64,000 bases of DNA, taken from the NCBI RefSeq assembly GCF_003003075.1, contig NZ_PVTX01000011.1, positions 49,385 through 113,384 of the forward strand, written 5' to 3'. The translations under genes were made by a program, and so were the position numbers. Positions 1-10,398 of this stretch are shown piece after piece. The stretch is from Isoptericola halotolerans (lineage in GTDB: Bacteria > Actinomycetota > Actinomycetes > Actinomycetales > Cellulomonadaceae). The notes under the pieces are model-generated. The model was not told the origin of the DNA. It worked only from the letters and a program-made list of their open reading frames with translations, and did not search any database. Position 1 is the stretch's first letter, and every line of letters starts with the position of its first letter.

Positions 1-2208
1 GGTGTGCAGGTCGCGGGTGGCGGCCCGGGCGACCCCGAAGAACACGACGCGCTGGCCGGCGGCGAGCCGGATGCCGGCCATGCCGGCGGCGGAACGTCCC
101 TGCGGCCGGACGGCCGAGGCGTCGAAGTGCAGCAGGCTCGCGTCGGAGGCGACGAACACGAGCTCGTCGTCGTCCGCCGCGGGCGCGGCGCCGACCACGG
201 CGTCGCCGTCCTTGAGGGAGATGACGTCCCAGACGTCGCCGTTGCGCGGCGCATCGCCGCCGGCGACCCGCTTGACGACGCCCTGACGGGTGCCCAGGGC
301 GAGCGTCGGGGCGTCGTCGGTCAGCGACACGACGGCCAGCGCCTCCTCGCCCGGGTCCAGCGTGACCATCTCGCGCACGGGGACCCCACCGGACAACGAC
401 GGAGGACCGTCGGTGGCAGGCAGTGCGGGCAGCTCCAGCACCGAGATCTTGTGCAGCCGGCCAGCGCTGGTCACCAGCCCGATCTCGGCGCGGGTCGACG
501 CCTCGACGTCACCGAGCAGCGCGTCGTGCGCGTGGCGCCGTCCGGCACGCTCGACCGGGGCCTCCGCGCCCTCGCCCGAGGTCCGGGCTAGTAGACCGGT
601 CGCAGACAGCAGCACGCGCGTGGGGGAGTCCTTGATCTCCAGGTCGATCGCGGGCGCCTTGCGCCCACGCGCGGCCGGCGTGGCGGCGGCCGACGCCGCC
701 GTTCCGCCGGCGGAGTCGAGCAGCACGGTCCGGCGGGGGGTGCCGTAGGTGGAGGCGACGTCGCCCATCTCGTCCGAGACGACGCGACGCAGCTTGGCCT
801 CGTCGCCGAGGATCTCCTCGAGCGCGGCGATCTCCTTCTCGAGCTCGGACTTCTCGGACTCCAGCTCGATCCGCGAGAACTTGGTCAGGCGGCGCAGCTG
901 CAGGTCGAGGATGTACGAGGCCTGCGCCTCGGACAGGTCGAACACGGACTGCAGGCGTTCGCGGGCGGTGGCGGCGTCGTCGGAGGTCCGGATGACCTGG
1001 ATGACCTCGTCGATGTCGAGGATCGCGACCAGCAGTCCCTCGACGAGGTGCAGGCGGTCCTTGCGCTTGCCCAGGCGGAACGTGGAGCGGCGGCGCACCA
1101 CGTCGATGCGGTGCTCGACCCACACGCGCAGCAGGTCGAGCAGGCCGAGGGTGCGGGGCTGACCGTCGACGAGCGAGACGTTGTTGATCCCGAACGAGTC
1201 CTCCAGCGGCGTCGTCCGGTAGAGCTGCTCGAGCACGGCCTCGGGATCGAACCCGGTCTTGACCTCGATGACGAGCCGCATGCCGTGGGAGCGGTCCGTG
1301 AGGTCCTGGACGTTGGTGACGCCCTGGATCTTCTTGTTCTTGACGCCGTCAGCGATCTTCTCGATGACCTTCTCCGGGCCTACCGTGTACGGCAGCTCGG
1401 TGACGACGATGCCCTTGCGGCGCGGCGTGACGTTCTCGATGCGCGCCGTCGAGCGAGTGCGGAACGAGCCGCGCCCGGTGCGGTAGGCGTCCCGGACACC
1501 CTCGAGCCCGACGATCTTGCCGCCCGTGGGCAGGTCCGGCCCGGGGATGTACCGCATGACGTCCTCGAGCGTGGCCTCGGGGTTCGCCAGGAGGTGCTGG
1601 CCGGCCGCGACGACCTCGACGAGGTTGTGCGGCGGCATGTTGGTGGCCATGCCCACCGCGATCCCGGACGCCCCGTTGACCAGGAGGTTCGGCACGGCCG
1701 AGGGGAGCACCTCGGGCTGGGTGAGCTTGTTGTCGTAGTTCGGGATGAAGTCGACGACGTCCTCGTCCAGCCCGGCGGTCATCGCCATCGACGGCGCGGC
1801 GAGCCGGGCCTCGGTGTACCGAGGGGCGGCGGGGCCGTCGTCGAGCGACCCGAAGTTGCCGTGGCCGTCGACGAGCGGCAGCCGCAGCGAGAAGCTCTGC
1901 GCCAGGCGCACGAGCGCGTCGTAGATCGCGGCGTCGCCGTGCGGGTGGAGCTTGCCCATGACCTCGCCGACCACGCGCGAGGACTTGACGTAGGAGCGGT
2001 CGGGGCGCAGCCCCATGTCCGACATCATGTAGAGGATGCGGCGTTGCACCGGCTTGAGGCCGTCGCGAGCGTCCGGGAGCGCACGCGAGTAGATCACGGA
2101 GTACGCGTACTCGAGGAACGACGTCTCCATCTCTGCGGCGACGTCGATGTCGACGATCTTCTCGTCGAACGGTTCGTCGGCGACGGGTGCGGCCTTCTTG
2201 CGCGCCAT
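1..2208 (-). CDS. Type IIA DNA topoisomerase subunit A (GyrA/ParC family), 3' end missing
   Basis: Subunit A of a type IIA topoisomerase, which cuts and reseals duplex DNA with an active-site tyrosine and needs a GyrB/ParE ATPase partner not found here. The ATG at 2208 opens a 736-codon reading frame that runs off the left edge; the family usually exceeds 800 residues, so only the C-terminal end is lost. Visible blocks: [19 protein letters not shown] at residues 41-59, [10 protein letters not shown] at 88-97 (quinolone pocket, Ala at the position of E. coli GyrA Ser83, as is usual in actinobacteria) and APRYTEARL with the presumed catalytic Tyr131. Because gyrB is not adjacent, I infer the second, topoisomerase-IV-like copy rather than oriC-linked GyrA, but gyrase A is not excluded. 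Confidence 0.93.
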   Translation of the reverse strand, partial: MARKKAAPVADEPFDEKIVDIDVAAEMETSFLEYAYSVIYSRALPDARDGLKPVQRRILYMMSDMGLRPDRSYVKSSRVVGEVMGKLHPHGDAAIYDALVRLAQSFSLRLPLVDGHGNFGSLDDGPAAPRYTEARLAAPSMAMTAGLDEDVVDFIPNYDNKLTQPEVLPSAVPNLLVNGASGIAVGMATNMPPHNLVEVVAAGQHLLANPEATLEDVMRYIPGPDLPTGGKIVGLEGVRDAYRTGRGSFRTRSTARIENVTPRRKGIVVTELPYTVGPEKVIEKIADGVKNKKIQGVTNVQDLTDRSHGMRLVIEVKTGFDPEAVLEQLYRTTPLEDSFGINNVSLVDGQPRTLGLLDLLRVWVEHRIDVVRRRSTFRLGKRKDRLHLVEGLLVAILDIDEVIQVIRTSDDAATARERLQSVFDLSEAQASYILDLQLRRLTKFSRIELESEKSELEKEIAALEEILGDEAKLRRVVSDEMGDVASTYGTPRRTVLLDSAGGTAASAAATPAARGRKAPAIDLEIKDSPTRVLLSATGLLARTSGEGAEAPVERAGRRHAHDALLGDVEASTRAEIGLVTSAGRLHKISVLELPALPATDGPPSLSGGVPVREMVTLDPGEEALAVVSLTDDAPTLALGTRQGVVKRVAGGDAPRNGDVWDVISLKDGDAVVGAAPAADDDELVFVASDASLLHFDASAVRPQGRSAAGMAGIRLAAGQRVVFFGVARAATRDLHT

Positions 2209-2396
2209 GCGGTGCGGCTCCCTGGTGACTGCTCGTGCTGCTCGGCTCCTGGTACGCCCGACGGCGGCACACCGGCCCCGTACGGACGTTCGAGGGAAGC
2301 GTAGCGCCAGTGCGCGGGAGGGCGGTGCAGGCGGGCCGGAGGCGTCCTTCCGAGCCTGGCGGCGTCGTCGGTGGTAGGTCCCACGGCGATCGGCCG

Positions 2397-2909
2397 TTAC
2401 ACGGCCATGCGCACCGAACGGTCCGCCTCGACGGCGTCGCGCACGACGTCCGCCAGGGCGCTCCGCCGCTCCGCCACTTCGACCACGGTGACCCCGCCGG
2501 CCAGCACGGCCTGGTCCAGCCGCCGGGCCGCGTCCGCGACGAGAGCGTCCACCAGGTGCTCGGACGCCACCCCGTGCCGCGCGGCCACGCCGGCGAGCGT
2601 CGCTCCCTCGCGCGCCAGCGCGACGTCGAGCTGCGCCCGAGAGACGCCGATGACGCGAGCAGCCGCCGCCAGGTCGATGATCTCGCCGGGGACCTCGCCG
2701 TCCGCGAGCCCCCCGGAACCACCCACGGCCGGCGCGTCGAACGCGTCGAGCCGCACCAGGTCGGCCAGCGTGACCTCCCGATCCTCGTCGGCCACGACGG
2801 CTCGCCCGTACTCGGGCAGCGTCACCGCGGCTGCCGCCGCCCCGGCCCCGAACGACACCAGCCCGAACGCTCCCGCCACGGCCACCGCCCGCACGATCCA
2901 CCTGCGCAT
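2397..2909 (-). CDS. Secreted alpha-helical protein of unknown function
   Basis: A 170-residue protein with a Sec-type signal peptide: MRRW followed by a hydrophobic stretch and an Ala-rich cleavage region at about residues 5-28. The mature part carries repeating helical units ([24 protein letters not shown], then [20 protein letters not shown]) of the kind seen in many exported actinobacterial proteins built of short Leu/Ala helices. The ATG at 2909 is chosen because GGAGGG lies at a good distance upstream; an in-frame extension to 3011 lacks a signal peptide at its start. It is divergent from the acetyltransferase fusion. No enzyme motif was recognised. Confidence 0.7.
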   Translation of the reverse strand: MRRWIVRAVAVAGAFGLVSFGAGAAAAAVTLPEYGRAVVADEDREVTLADLVRLDAFDAPAVGGSGGLADGEVPGEIIDLAAAARVIGVSRAQLDVALAREGATLAGVAARHGVASEHLVDALVADAARRLDQAVLAGGVTVVEVAERRSALADVVRDAVEADRSVRMAV

Positions 2910-3056
2910 GGTGCTTCTCCCTCCCGGCCCGGCCCGGTGCCGCGCCGCTGAGCCCACCGTGCTGCACCCGCCTGGACCGTGGCTGCCGTCCACCTGTGAG
3001 TTTCCCGGCACAGCCGTGACGTGCGGGTTTGTCCGGTGCCCCGCTCACCCACCGGA

Positions 3057-3062
3057 TAGCCT
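3057..3062 (+). promoter_or_regulatory. -10 box of leaderless promoter for the GNAT/acyl-CoA synthetase gene
   Basis: TAGCCT ends six bases before the ATG at 3069, so transcription would begin at or next to the start codon. There is no Shine-Dalgarno sequence in the gap. Confidence 0.5.
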
Positions 3063-3068
3063 GCTCGG

Positions 3069-5789
3069 ATGGACGATCAGCGCCCAGCGCCCTACCCGGT
3101 CGAGTGGGAGGCCGACGTCGTGCTCCGCGACGGGACCACGATGCACGTGCGACCCATCCGCACCGATGACGCCGACGCGATCCAGCGCTTCCAGGAGGGG
3201 CAGTCGGAGCGGTCCGCGTACTTCCGCTTCTTCGCGCCGATCAAGCGGCTGACGGACCGCGAGCTGGCCCGCCTCGTCACCCTCGACCACCAGGACCGGG
3301 TCGCCCTGGTGGCGGTCCGGCCCGGCACGGACGAGGACGGCGCCGAGCGCGAGGACGTCCTCGGTGTCGCCCGGTTCGACGTCATCACCGACGGCGAGGC
3401 GGAGGTCGCGTTCAACATCGCCGACTCCGTGCAGGGCAAGGGCCTGGCCTCGGTGCTGCTGGAGCACGTCGCCGCCGCCGCACGCGAGCGCGGCGTGCGG
3501 CGCTTCACCGCGGAGGTCCTGCCGCAGAACGCCTCCATGCTGGGCGTCTTCCGCGACGCCGGCTACGAGATCAGCCAGCACCTCGACGACGGCATCGTCA
3601 CGGTGGGCATCGACCTGGACCCCACCGAACGCTCGCGCGCCGTCATGGCCGACCGGGAGCACCGCGCCGAGGCGCGCTCCATGGCCGGGCTGCTCTCCGC
3701 TCGGCGCTTGCTGCTCGTCGGGCCGGGCCGCGGGGAGCAGGGGCACGACGACGGCACCCCGGAGGCGCTGCTCGCCCGCCGGATCCTGGACGCGCACCAG
3801 AACGACCCCGGCGACTCCGAGCTCGTCGTCCTCGACCCGCCCGGCGACGTACCCGAGGGCGTCGCGCACGCGACCGGGTGGGACGCCGTCGGGCAGGTGG
3901 ACCTCGCGCTGCTGGCCGTCGGCCCCGACGAGGCCGTCGAGACGGTGCGGCGGCTCGCAGCGACCGGCGCGCGCGGCGTCGTCGTCCTGTCCGGCGGCTA
4001 CGCCGAGGTGGGCACCGACGGCATGGAACGCCGCCGTGAGCTGCTGCGCGTCGCCCACGCCGCCGGCATGCGCGTCGTCGGCCCCGTCTCCTACGGGGTG
4101 CTCACCACCACGCCGGGTGCCGCCCTGCGCGCCAGCCTCGCGCTGCACCCGCCCCGCCCCGGCGTCGTCGGGCTGTTCTGCCAGTCCGCGGCGGCCGCCG
4201 TCACCCTGACCGCCACCCTCGAGCGGCGCGGCCTCGGCGTGTCCTCCCTGGTGTCGGCCGGGCACCGCGCCGACGTCTCCGGCAACGACCTCATGCAGTA
4301 CTGGCAGGACGACGACGCCACCGAGGTCGTGTGCCTGTACCTGGAGTCCATCGGCAACCCGCGCAAGTTCTCGCGGATCGCCAGGCGGCTGTCCGCCGTC
4401 AAGCCGGTCGTGGTCGCGACGGCGGGCCGGTCCGGCCAGGTGGTCCCGCCCGGGCACGCCGTGCGCGCGACGCACGCACCGCGCCGCCTGCTCGACGAGC
4501 TGCTGCGCCAGTCCGGCGTCATCCAGGCCGCCAACACCCACCAGCTCATGGACATCGCCCAGGTGCTGGCCCACCAGCCGCTGCCCGCCGGGAGCCGCGT
4601 GGGGATCCTCGCGTCGTCGGCGGCGCTCGCGGCCCTCGTCGCGGAGGCCGCGGCGTCGGCGGGGCTCACCGTCGCCGCCTCCAGCGACTTCCTGCGGCCG
4701 CACGCCCGCGAGGAGCAGATCGCCCAGACGGTCGACGCGCTCTACGCGCCGGGCGCGTGCGACGCCGTCGTCGTCGTGGACGTGCCCGTGGTCCAGCCCC
4801 GCACCGGCGCGATCGCCCGGGCCGTGGCCGAGGCGGCCGCGCGCACGGGTCGCACCACGGTGGCCTCCATGCTGGGGCTGCACGGCATGCCGGACGAGCT
4901 CGCCGCGGAGGCACCCGACGGCCGCACCGTGCGCATCCCGGCCTTCTCCACCCCGGAGGACGCCGTCGTCGCGCTCGGCAAGGTCGTCGAGCACACGGCC
5001 GCGCGCGTCGAGGAGCGCGGGCACTACGTGGCGCCCGACGGCGTGGACGCCCGCCGGGCACGTCGGCTCGTCGAGCGCTGGGCCGCGGAGTCCGACGCCC
5101 GTGACCTGGACGCGACCGAGGCGGCCGAGCTGCTGGGCTGCTACGGGATCCGCCTGTGGCGCTCGGTGCCCGTCCGCACGGCCGACGAGGCGGTCGCCGC
5201 GGCGGACGAGCTCGGCTGGCCGGTCGCGCTCAAGAGCGCCGCACCGGCGCTGCGGCACCGCAACGACCTCGGGGGAGTGCGTCTCGACATCGGCGACGCG
5301 GACGACCTGCGCGCGGACGTCGCCCGCCTGCAGGCCGTCGCGCAGGCGGTCCTGGGCGACGAGGCCCCGGAGCTCGAGGTGCAGTCCATGGCCCCGCCCG
5401 GCGTCGCCTGCGTGGTCCGCTCGGCCGAGGACCCGCTGTTCGGGCCGATGGTGTCCTTCGGCCTGGCGGGCGACGCCGTCGACCTGCTCGACGACGTCGC
5501 GCACGGGATCCCGCCGCTGACGGACGTGGACGTCTCGGCACTGGTCAGCACGGTGCGCGCCGCGCCCCGGCTCTACGGCTACGGGGGAGCGCCGCCGGCC
5601 GACGTCGACGCGCTCGAGGACGTGCTCGCCCGCGTCTCCGTCATGGCGGACGACCTGCCCGAGCTCGCCGCCCTGGAGCTGTACCCGGTGGTGGTGGCCG
5701 AGCAGGGCGCGTCCGTGCTCCACGCGACCGTGCGGCTGCGGCCCGCCGGCCGCCGGGCCGACGCCCTGCGGCGCGCCCTGCCGGGCTGA
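3069..5789 (+). CDS. GNAT protein acetyltransferase fused to NDP-forming acyl-CoA synthetase-like domains (Pat-like)
   Basis: A 906-residue fusion. Residues about 15-200 are a GNAT domain with the acetyl-CoA loop QGKGLAS; about 215-680 are CoA-binding and CoA-ligase-like domains ([17 protein letters not shown] near 400, [12 protein letters not shown] near 460); about 690-895 form an ATP-grasp domain ([29 protein letters not shown]). Proteins of this family acetylate lysines of AMP-forming acyl-CoA synthetases to switch them off. The order GNAT first, synthetase second is the reverse of enterobacterial Pat and matches the Streptomyces PatA type. The synthetase half probably acts as a sensor rather than an enzyme, which is inference. 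It is transcribed alone; the next gene starts 77 bases downstream. Confidence 0.88.
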   Translation: MDDQRPAPYPVEWEADVVLRDGTTMHVRPIRTDDADAIQRFQEGQSERSAYFRFFAPIKRLTDRELARLVTLDHQDRVALVAVRPGTDEDGAEREDVLGVARFDVITDGEAEVAFNIADSVQGKGLASVLLEHVAAAARERGVRRFTAEVLPQNASMLGVFRDAGYEISQHLDDGIVTVGIDLDPTERSRAVMADREHRAEARSMAGLLSARRLLLVGPGRGEQGHDDGTPEALLARRILDAHQNDPGDSELVVLDPPGDVPEGVAHATGWDAVGQVDLALLAVGPDEAVETVRRLAATGARGVVVLSGGYAEVGTDGMERRRELLRVAHAAGMRVVGPVSYGVLTTTPGAALRASLALHPPRPGVVGLFCQSAAAAVTLTATLERRGLGVSSLVSAGHRADVSGNDLMQYWQDDDATEVVCLYLESIGNPRKFSRIARRLSAVKPVVVATAGRSGQVVPPGHAVRATHAPRRLLDELLRQSGVIQAANTHQLMDIAQVLAHQPLPAGSRVGILASSAALAALVAEAAASAGLTVAASSDFLRPHAREEQIAQTVDALYAPGACDAVVVVDVPVVQPRTGAIARAVAEAAARTGRTTVASMLGLHGMPDELAAEAPDGRTVRIPAFSTPEDAVVALGKVVEHTAARVEERGHYVAPDGVDARRARRLVERWAAESDARDLDATEAAELLGCYGIRLWRSVPVRTADEAVAAADELGWPVALKSAAPALRHRNDLGGVRLDIGDADDLRADVARLQAVAQAVLGDEAPELEVQSMAPPGVACVVRSAEDPLFGPMVSFGLAGDAVDLLDDVAHGIPPLTDVDVSALVSTVRAAPRLYGYGGAPPADVDALEDVLARVSVMADDLPELAALELYPVVVAEQGASVLHATVRLRPAGRRADALRRALPG

Positions 5790-5866
5790 GCGGGACGCGG
5801 CGGGCCCGAGGCGGCGCTGTCCACAGGCCGGTGCCGCCGGGTGCTCGGAAGTGGGAAGATGGGCGG

Positions 5867-6466
5867 GTGCCTTCCGCGACCACTCGCAAGAACCTTCGTG
5901 ACGACCTGACCGCCCACGTGTTCCGGGCCGGGTACTACCCGGACCTGGTCAACGACGTCATCGACGTCGCGATCGCCGACGAGCCGGTCCTCGCGCACCT
6001 CGTCCAGGCCGAGACGACCTTCGACAGCCAGGTGCGCCGCCACCTGACCGTGCTCGTGCTGACGCCGACGCGCCTGGTCGCCGCGCACGTGGACGACCAC
6101 GAGGGTGACGCCGCCAACCCGTCGTCCGCCGCCGCCACTACCGAGGCGGTACCGCTCGGCGAGGTGCGGTCGGTCGCGCTGACCCACGTGGTCGCCGAGC
6201 CCGCGGACCACCGCCCCGGCGACAGCGCCGCAGAGCTGACGCTCGCCGTCGGCTGGGGTGCCGTCTCCCGCCTCGACCTCGAACCGGCGCAGTGCCCGGA
6301 CCCCAGCTGCGACGCCGACCACGGGTACACCGGGCAGATCACGCCCGACGACATCGTCGTGCGCGTCTCCGACGCCGCCGAGGGCCGGGACGCCGTCCGG
6401 CGTGCCGCGGCGTTCGCCCGCGAGCTCTCGGCCGCCACCGGGGTGGGCGGACGCGCCGCCCGATGA
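5867..6466 (+). CDS. DUF5998 family protein
   Basis: A 199-residue protein matching the actinobacterial DUF5998 family: conserved AGYYPDLVNDV near residue 22, VRRHLTVLVLTPTRLV near 54, VGWGAVSRLDLEPAQCPDPSC near 130 and ADHGYTG near 150. The CPDPSC...DADHGY segment could bind a metal, but no activity is known. The GTG at 5867 is chosen because GGAAG sits eight bases upstream and the family begins near this point. Its TGA overlaps the ATG of the next gene (ATGA at 6463-6466), so the two are translationally coupled. The same pairing with a phosphodiesterase-like gene is common in actinobacteria. Confidence 0.85.
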   Translation: MPSATTRKNLRDDLTAHVFRAGYYPDLVNDVIDVAIADEPVLAHLVQAETTFDSQVRRHLTVLVLTPTRLVAAHVDDHEGDAANPSSAAATTEAVPLGEVRSVALTHVVAEPADHRPGDSAAELTLAVGWGAVSRLDLEPAQCPDPSCDADHGYTGQITPDDIVVRVSDAAEGRDAVRRAAAFARELSAATGVGGRAAR

Positions 6467-7671
6467 CGCCGGTCACGCTGCCCGACGAGCTCGTCGCGCC
6501 GTCGTACGGCAGCGACTCCCTGGCCGCCGTGCTGCCCGCCGCGGCAGGCGCGCTCGGCGTCGACCTGACCACCAGCACCGGCCTGCGGTCGACCGACTGC
6601 GCCGCCGCGTTCGGCCTGCCCGGAGCGCGCCGCGTCGTCGTCGTGGTCGTCGACGGCCTCGGCATGCACAACCTCGCCGAGCGGGGCGGCCATGCGCCGT
6701 TCCTGCGCCGGCTCCTGCCCGACGCGCGTTCGCTGCTGACGAGCTTTCCCTCGACGACGGCGGCCGCCCTCGCGACGCTCGGCACCGGGACGTCGCCCGG
6801 CCGCACCGGCCTGGTCGGCTACACCCAGCGCAACCCGGCCACCGGGGGACTGGCGACGATGGTGTCGTGGACGGAGCAGTCCGACCCCTACCGGCCCGGC
6901 ACCAAGACCTCCGCGCCCCTGGGCACCGACCCGGCCGACCTCCAGCGTGAGCCCACCGTCTTCGAGGCGCTGGGCGCCGGCGTGAGCGTCGTGGCGCCCG
7001 GCCCGGCCAAGTTCCAGGCGTCCGGGATGACGCGGGCCGCGCTGCGCGGACCGCGCTACGTCGTCGCCGAAAAGTTCTCCGACCGCGTCGACGCCACTCT
7101 CCGCGCGCTGCGCGACGACGGTCTGGTGTACCTGTACCAGGCCGAGGTCGACTCCGTCGGCCACAAGCACGGCCCCGACTCGTGGCAGTGGGGGGACGCG
7201 CTGGAATCCACCGACGCCGAGCTCCGCCGCCTCGTGGCGAGCGTCCCCGCGGGCACGCTCGTGCTGGTCACGGCCGACCACGGACAGGTCGCGACCGACA
7301 TGGCGCGCCAGCACGACGTCGCGGCGGAGCCCGCCCTCGACCGGGACGTCGCACTCCTCGGCGGCGAGCCGCGGGCGACCCACGTCTACGTCACGCCCGG
7401 CGCCGAGCCGGCCGCCGTGGCCGAGCGATGGGCCGGCGTGCTGGGCGACGACGCTCTCGTGGTGCTGCGGGACACGGCGATCGACGCGGGCTGGTTCGGC
7501 CCGGTCGCCGACCACGTGCTGCCCGCCCTCGGGGACGTCGTCGTCGCCACCCGCGGGAACGCCACGATCGTCGACTCCCGGCTGCACCCCGAGGGCGCGC
7601 GCCGGATGCCCGGCGTCCACGGCTCGCTGACGCCCGCCGAGATGACCGTCCCGCTGCTCGTCTCCTACTGA
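6463..7671 (+). CDS. Alkaline phosphatase/nucleotide pyrophosphatase superfamily protein
   Basis: A 402-residue cytoplasmic-looking member of the type I phosphodiesterase/nucleotide pyrophosphatase group of the alkaline phosphatase superfamily. Metal and nucleophile motifs can be followed: VVVVVDGLG near residue 62 (first Asp), SFPSTTAAALATLGTG near 95 (Thr nucleophile), YQAEVDSVGHKHGP near 226 (Asp and His ligands), VTADHGQ near 270 (Asp-His pair) and PGVHGSLTPAEM near 384 (His). All six expected metal ligands seem present, so it should be active. Substrate is unknown; the family acts on phosphodiesters, nucleotides or phosphonates. It follows DUF5998 with a 4-base overlap and precedes tdk by 32 bases. 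Confidence 0.85.
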   Translation: MTPVTLPDELVAPSYGSDSLAAVLPAAAGALGVDLTTSTGLRSTDCAAAFGLPGARRVVVVVVDGLGMHNLAERGGHAPFLRRLLPDARSLLTSFPSTTAAALATLGTGTSPGRTGLVGYTQRNPATGGLATMVSWTEQSDPYRPGTKTSAPLGTDPADLQREPTVFEALGAGVSVVAPGPAKFQASGMTRAALRGPRYVVAEKFSDRVDATLRALRDDGLVYLYQAEVDSVGHKHGPDSWQWGDALESTDAELRRLVASVPAGTLVLVTADHGQVATDMARQHDVAAEPALDRDVALLGGEPRATHVYVTPGAEPAAVAERWAGVLGDDALVVLRDTAIDAGWFGPVADHVLPALGDVVVATRGNATIVDSRLHPEGARRMPGVHGSLTPAEMTVPLLVSY

Positions 7672-7703
7672 CCCACGCCCACGCCCACGGACAGGATCTG
7701 GAC

Positions 7704-8348
7704 ATGGCCGAGCTCGTCTTCTTCTCCGGGACCATGGACAGCGGCAAGTCGACGCTGGCCCTGCAGACGGACCACAACCACCGCGCCCGTGGTCGTCGCG
7801 GGTTCATCTTCACGCGCAACGACCGCGCCGGGGTCGCCCGTCTGTCCTCCCGCCTGGGGCTCGAGGTGGACGCCCGTGAGGTCACCGAGGACACCGACTT
7901 CTGGCAGGTGATCGCCACGGAGCGCCAGCACGGCCACGTGGTCGACTACCTGGTGTGCGACGAGGCGCAGTTCTACTCCCCGGAGCAGGTCGAGCAGCTC
8001 GCCCGCCTGGTCGACGAGGTCGAGATGGACGTCTTCGCGTTCGGCATCACCGCCGACTTCCGTACGCGGCTGTTCCCCGGGTCCGCGCGCCTGGTCGAGC
8101 TCGCCGACCGGGTGGAGGTGCTGCAGGTGCAGTCGCTGTGCTGGTGCGGGGCCCGTGCCACGCACAACGCGCGCACCGTGGACGGCGTCATGGTCGTCGA
8201 GGGCGACCAGGTCGTGGTGGGTGACGTCGACGCCGGCGGCGAGGTCGCCTACGAGGTGCTGTGCCGCCGTCACCACATGCGGCGGATGACGGCCGGCACC
8301 GCGCGCCGGCTCGCTCCGTCCGAGGGCGCGCTCCTCGACGTCCGCTGA
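7704..8348 (+). CDS. tdk: Thymidine kinase
   Basis: A 214-residue type II thymidine kinase, the salvage enzyme that phosphorylates thymidine to dTMP with ATP. The P-loop SGTMDSGKST is at residues 8-17, the Walker-B-like VCDEAQF with catalytic Glu near 92, the FGITADFRTRLFPGS lasso region near 114, and four zinc ligands in LCWCGA near 150 and CRRHH near 187. Length agrees with the family. It is convergent with sepH, whose stop lies ten bases away inside a shared hairpin. Confidence 0.95.
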   Translation: MAELVFFSGTMDSGKSTLALQTDHNHRARGRRGFIFTRNDRAGVARLSSRLGLEVDAREVTEDTDFWQVIATERQHGHVVDYLVCDEAQFYSPEQVEQLARLVDEVEMDVFAFGITADFRTRLFPGSARLVELADRVEVLQVQSLCWCGARATHNARTVDGVMVVEGDQVVVGDVDAGGEVAYEVLCRRHHMRRMTAGTARRLAPSEGALLDVR

Positions 8349-8361
8349 CGCGTCGCGTCAG
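8345..8361. terminator. Short convergent hairpin between tdk and sepH
   Basis: CTGACGC, a GTC loop and GCGTCAG form a perfect 7-bp stem that contains both stop codons. There is no T-run, so it is a possible weak bidirectional terminator only. Confidence 0.4.
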
Positions 8362-9593
8362 GACGACGGGCGCGCGCCGCCGAACACGATCTCGTCCCAG
8401 CTCGGCACCTGCGCGCGGCCCTTGCGCACGGGCCGACGCCCGGGCTTGGCCTTGGCCGGTGCCGCCACCTCGCCGACCACGGCCGAGGGTGCCGCCGGCT
8501 GAGGGGCTGCCGGCTGCGGCACGGGGGCGTGTTCCGACCCCGGTCCAGACGGCCCGGGCGGACCAGGCGGCACGGGCGGCGTCTCGTCCGTGCCCGACGG
8601 CGGGCGCTCGGAGGGGCTCGCGGCCACCGGTTCCGGCTCGGGCGAGGCGGCGGGGCCGGTCGGCCGGGTCGACGGTGCGTCCGCCTCCTCGGCGTCGTGC
8701 GCATCCGGTGCGCGGGTCCCGGCCTCGCGCCCCTCGCCGGTGGCCGGCTCGGGGTCGTCGGTCTGGGACGCGCGCTGAGCGTCCCGGCGGGCGCCGAGGT
8801 CGACGATGCTCGCGCCGTCGTCCGGACGGTCCGTCGCGCCCAGGTCCAGGGGGAGCTCCTGGTCCTGCGGGCCGGGCTCGGGGCGTCGCGGCCTTTGCGG
8901 CGGGCGCTGGCCCCGGCGACCGGCGAGGTCGTCGAGCAGCAGCGCGGTGGCGTCCGCAGCGGCGTCCGACGGGGGAGCGGGACGCCGTCGGTCGACGACG
9001 CCCGGCACGCTCAGCACCTCCGGGGAGACCGGGTCGTCCGGCTGACCGAGCCAGCGCGCCTCGTCGTCGAGGGCGACGACCACGCGACCCTTCGGGTCGA
9101 AGGACCAGCGGGCGGCGCGCTCGCGCTCGCCCGCCGTGAAGCGCACCTCCACCCGCCACGGGGCGTTGCCCTCGCGCCGGGCGGTCCACACCGCGTCCTC
9201 CACCGGCACGCCTCGTGCTGCGAGCCGGGCGTCCGCGAGGTCACCGAGGTCGATCTTGCCCTCGGGGTCGACGTGGTGGTTGCGCACCTGGGTGATCACG
9301 TGGTCCCGCTCCGTGATGACGGGCCACTCGTAGCGCCGGACGTGCTCCAGCGGCAGCCCGGAGGCGGCCGCGAGCTCCTCCGCGGTCGCGCCGGCGCGCA
9401 GTCGTGCCTGCACCTCCCGCGGGCGCAGCGTCGCCGCGGACTCCGCCTGGAGCGCCTCCGTGCGCGGCCGGTCGCGCCGCACGGCGGCCCGCAGCGCCTC
9501 GGTGATCGTCAAGGTGTGCTCGACGCCGTCCGGGCCGCGCAGGACCAGGCGCTCGGCGTCCTCGTGCAGCGTCACGAGCTCGAGCTCGGCCAT
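8358..9593 (-). CDS. sepH: Septation protein SepH
   Basis: A 411-residue homologue of SepH, an actinobacterial cell-division protein known to stimulate FtsZ assembly. The N-terminal domain (residues 1-200) starts MAELELVTLHEDAERLVL and holds the DUF3071 core, including a helix-turn-helix-like TAEELAAASGLPLEHVRRYEWPV near 72-90 and the WRVEVRF region near 142. From about residue 210 to 385 the chain is Pro/Ala/Glu-rich and probably disordered. A basic conserved tail, GRRPVRKGRAQVPSWDEIVF, closes the protein. The start has GAGGAGG just upstream. In Streptomyces and Mycobacterium sepH also lies outside the dcw cluster. Confidence 0.92.
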   Translation of the reverse strand: MAELELVTLHEDAERLVLRGPDGVEHTLTITEALRAAVRRDRPRTEALQAESAATLRPREVQARLRAGATAEELAAASGLPLEHVRRYEWPVITERDHVITQVRNHHVDPEGKIDLGDLADARLAARGVPVEDAVWTARREGNAPWRVEVRFTAGERERAARWSFDPKGRVVVALDDEARWLGQPDDPVSPEVLSVPGVVDRRRPAPPSDAAADATALLLDDLAGRRGQRPPQRPRRPEPGPQDQELPLDLGATDRPDDGASIVDLGARRDAQRASQTDDPEPATGEGREAGTRAPDAHDAEEADAPSTRPTGPAASPEPEPVAASPSERPPSGTDETPPVPPGPPGPSGPGSEHAPVPQPAAPQPAAPSAVVGEVAAPAKAKPGRRPVRKGRAQVPSWDEIVFGGARPSS

Positions 9594-9723
9594 GGTTCCT
9601 CCTCACGCCCGCCCGGCTTGGCGGGCCTGCTCGTTCGAGAGTGCCACCCGGGAGTGCCCGTCCCGCGCAGGCGCGTCGGTGTGCCGCCGAATCTCGGTTG
9701 CCCGTGGCCGTGACGCTGGGAGG

Positions 9724-10398
9724 ATGACGGGCGTGGAGAACCTGGTGGCCGGAGTCAACGTCCTGGAGGTCGTGGCGGTGTTCGTCTCGGCCGTCTCCGG
9801 CGGCCTCGCGGCGGTCCGCAAACGGTTCGACCTGTTCGGCGTCCTGGTGCTGGCGTGGGTCTGCGGGCTCGGCGGCGGGATCCTGCGCGACGTGCTGATC
9901 GGCGACACCCCACCGGTCGGCATCTCGAGCTGGAAGCTGGTCGTCGCCGCTCTGGCCGCGGGCCTCGCCACGTTCGTGCTGCACCCCGGCCTCACGCGGC
10001 TGCGGCGCTCGGTGATCGTCCTCGACGCGGCGGCCCTGTCGCTCTTCGTCGTGCAGGGCACCTCGAAGGCGCTCGACCTGGACGCCGGGCTGCTCGCGTC
10101 GCTCGTGGTGGGGGTGCTCACCGGTGTCGGCGGTGGCGTGCTGCGCGACATGCTCGTCGGGGAGGTGCCCCTGATCTTCGCCGATCGCCAGCTCTACGCG
10201 GTGCCCGCGATCCTGGGTGCCGCGACCGTCGTCGTCCTGTGGGAGACCGGTTGGTGGACGTGGTGGTCCGCGCTGTGCGTCGTGGTGCTCGTCCTCGGCT
10301 TCCGGCTGCTCTCCCTGGCGCTCGGCTGGGTGGTGCCGCACGTCGGTGGTGGATGGACCGGCCGCTGGGGCAGGGAGTCGGGCAAGATGGACGCGTGA
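9724..10398 (+). CDS. TRIC-type cation channel family membrane protein
   Basis: A 224-residue membrane protein of the bacterial TRIC (UPF0126/YadS) family, small trimeric potassium-permeable channels. Two internal repeats of about three helices each are visible, each holding the glycine-rich hairpin signature: GLGGGILRDVLIGDTPP near residue 48 and GVGGGVLRDMLVGEVPLIF near 135. About seven hydrophobic segments cover residues 10-210. ATG at 9724 follows GGGAGG directly. Its TGA overlaps the GTG of the next gene (10395-10398). Confidence 0.88.
   Translation: MTGVENLVAGVNVLEVVAVFVSAVSGGLAAVRKRFDLFGVLVLAWVCGLGGGILRDVLIGDTPPVGISSWKLVVAALAAGLATFVLHPGLTRLRRSVIVLDAAALSLFVVQGTSKALDLDAGLLASLVVGVLTGVGGGVLRDMLVGEVPLIFADRQLYAVPAILGAATVVVLWETGWWTWWSALCVVVLVLGFRLLSLALGWVVPHVGGGWTGRWGRESGKMDA

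Noticed and set aside
88..97. Ala in the quinolone-binding motif of the topoisomerase as a resistance mutation
   Set aside because: The motif (coded near 1930-1945) has Ala as the normal residue in actinobacterial GyrA, for example in mycobacteria, so it is not evidence of selection. The coordinates given are protein residues.
3045..5723. Minus-strand open frame of 892 codons
   Set aside because: Antisense to the GNAT/acyl-CoA synthetase fusion; low-complexity Arg/Gly/His composition and no recognisable domain.
8345..8361. Hairpin as an operator
   Set aside because: It lies between two convergent genes and covers both stops, so a terminator role is more likely than regulation of initiation.
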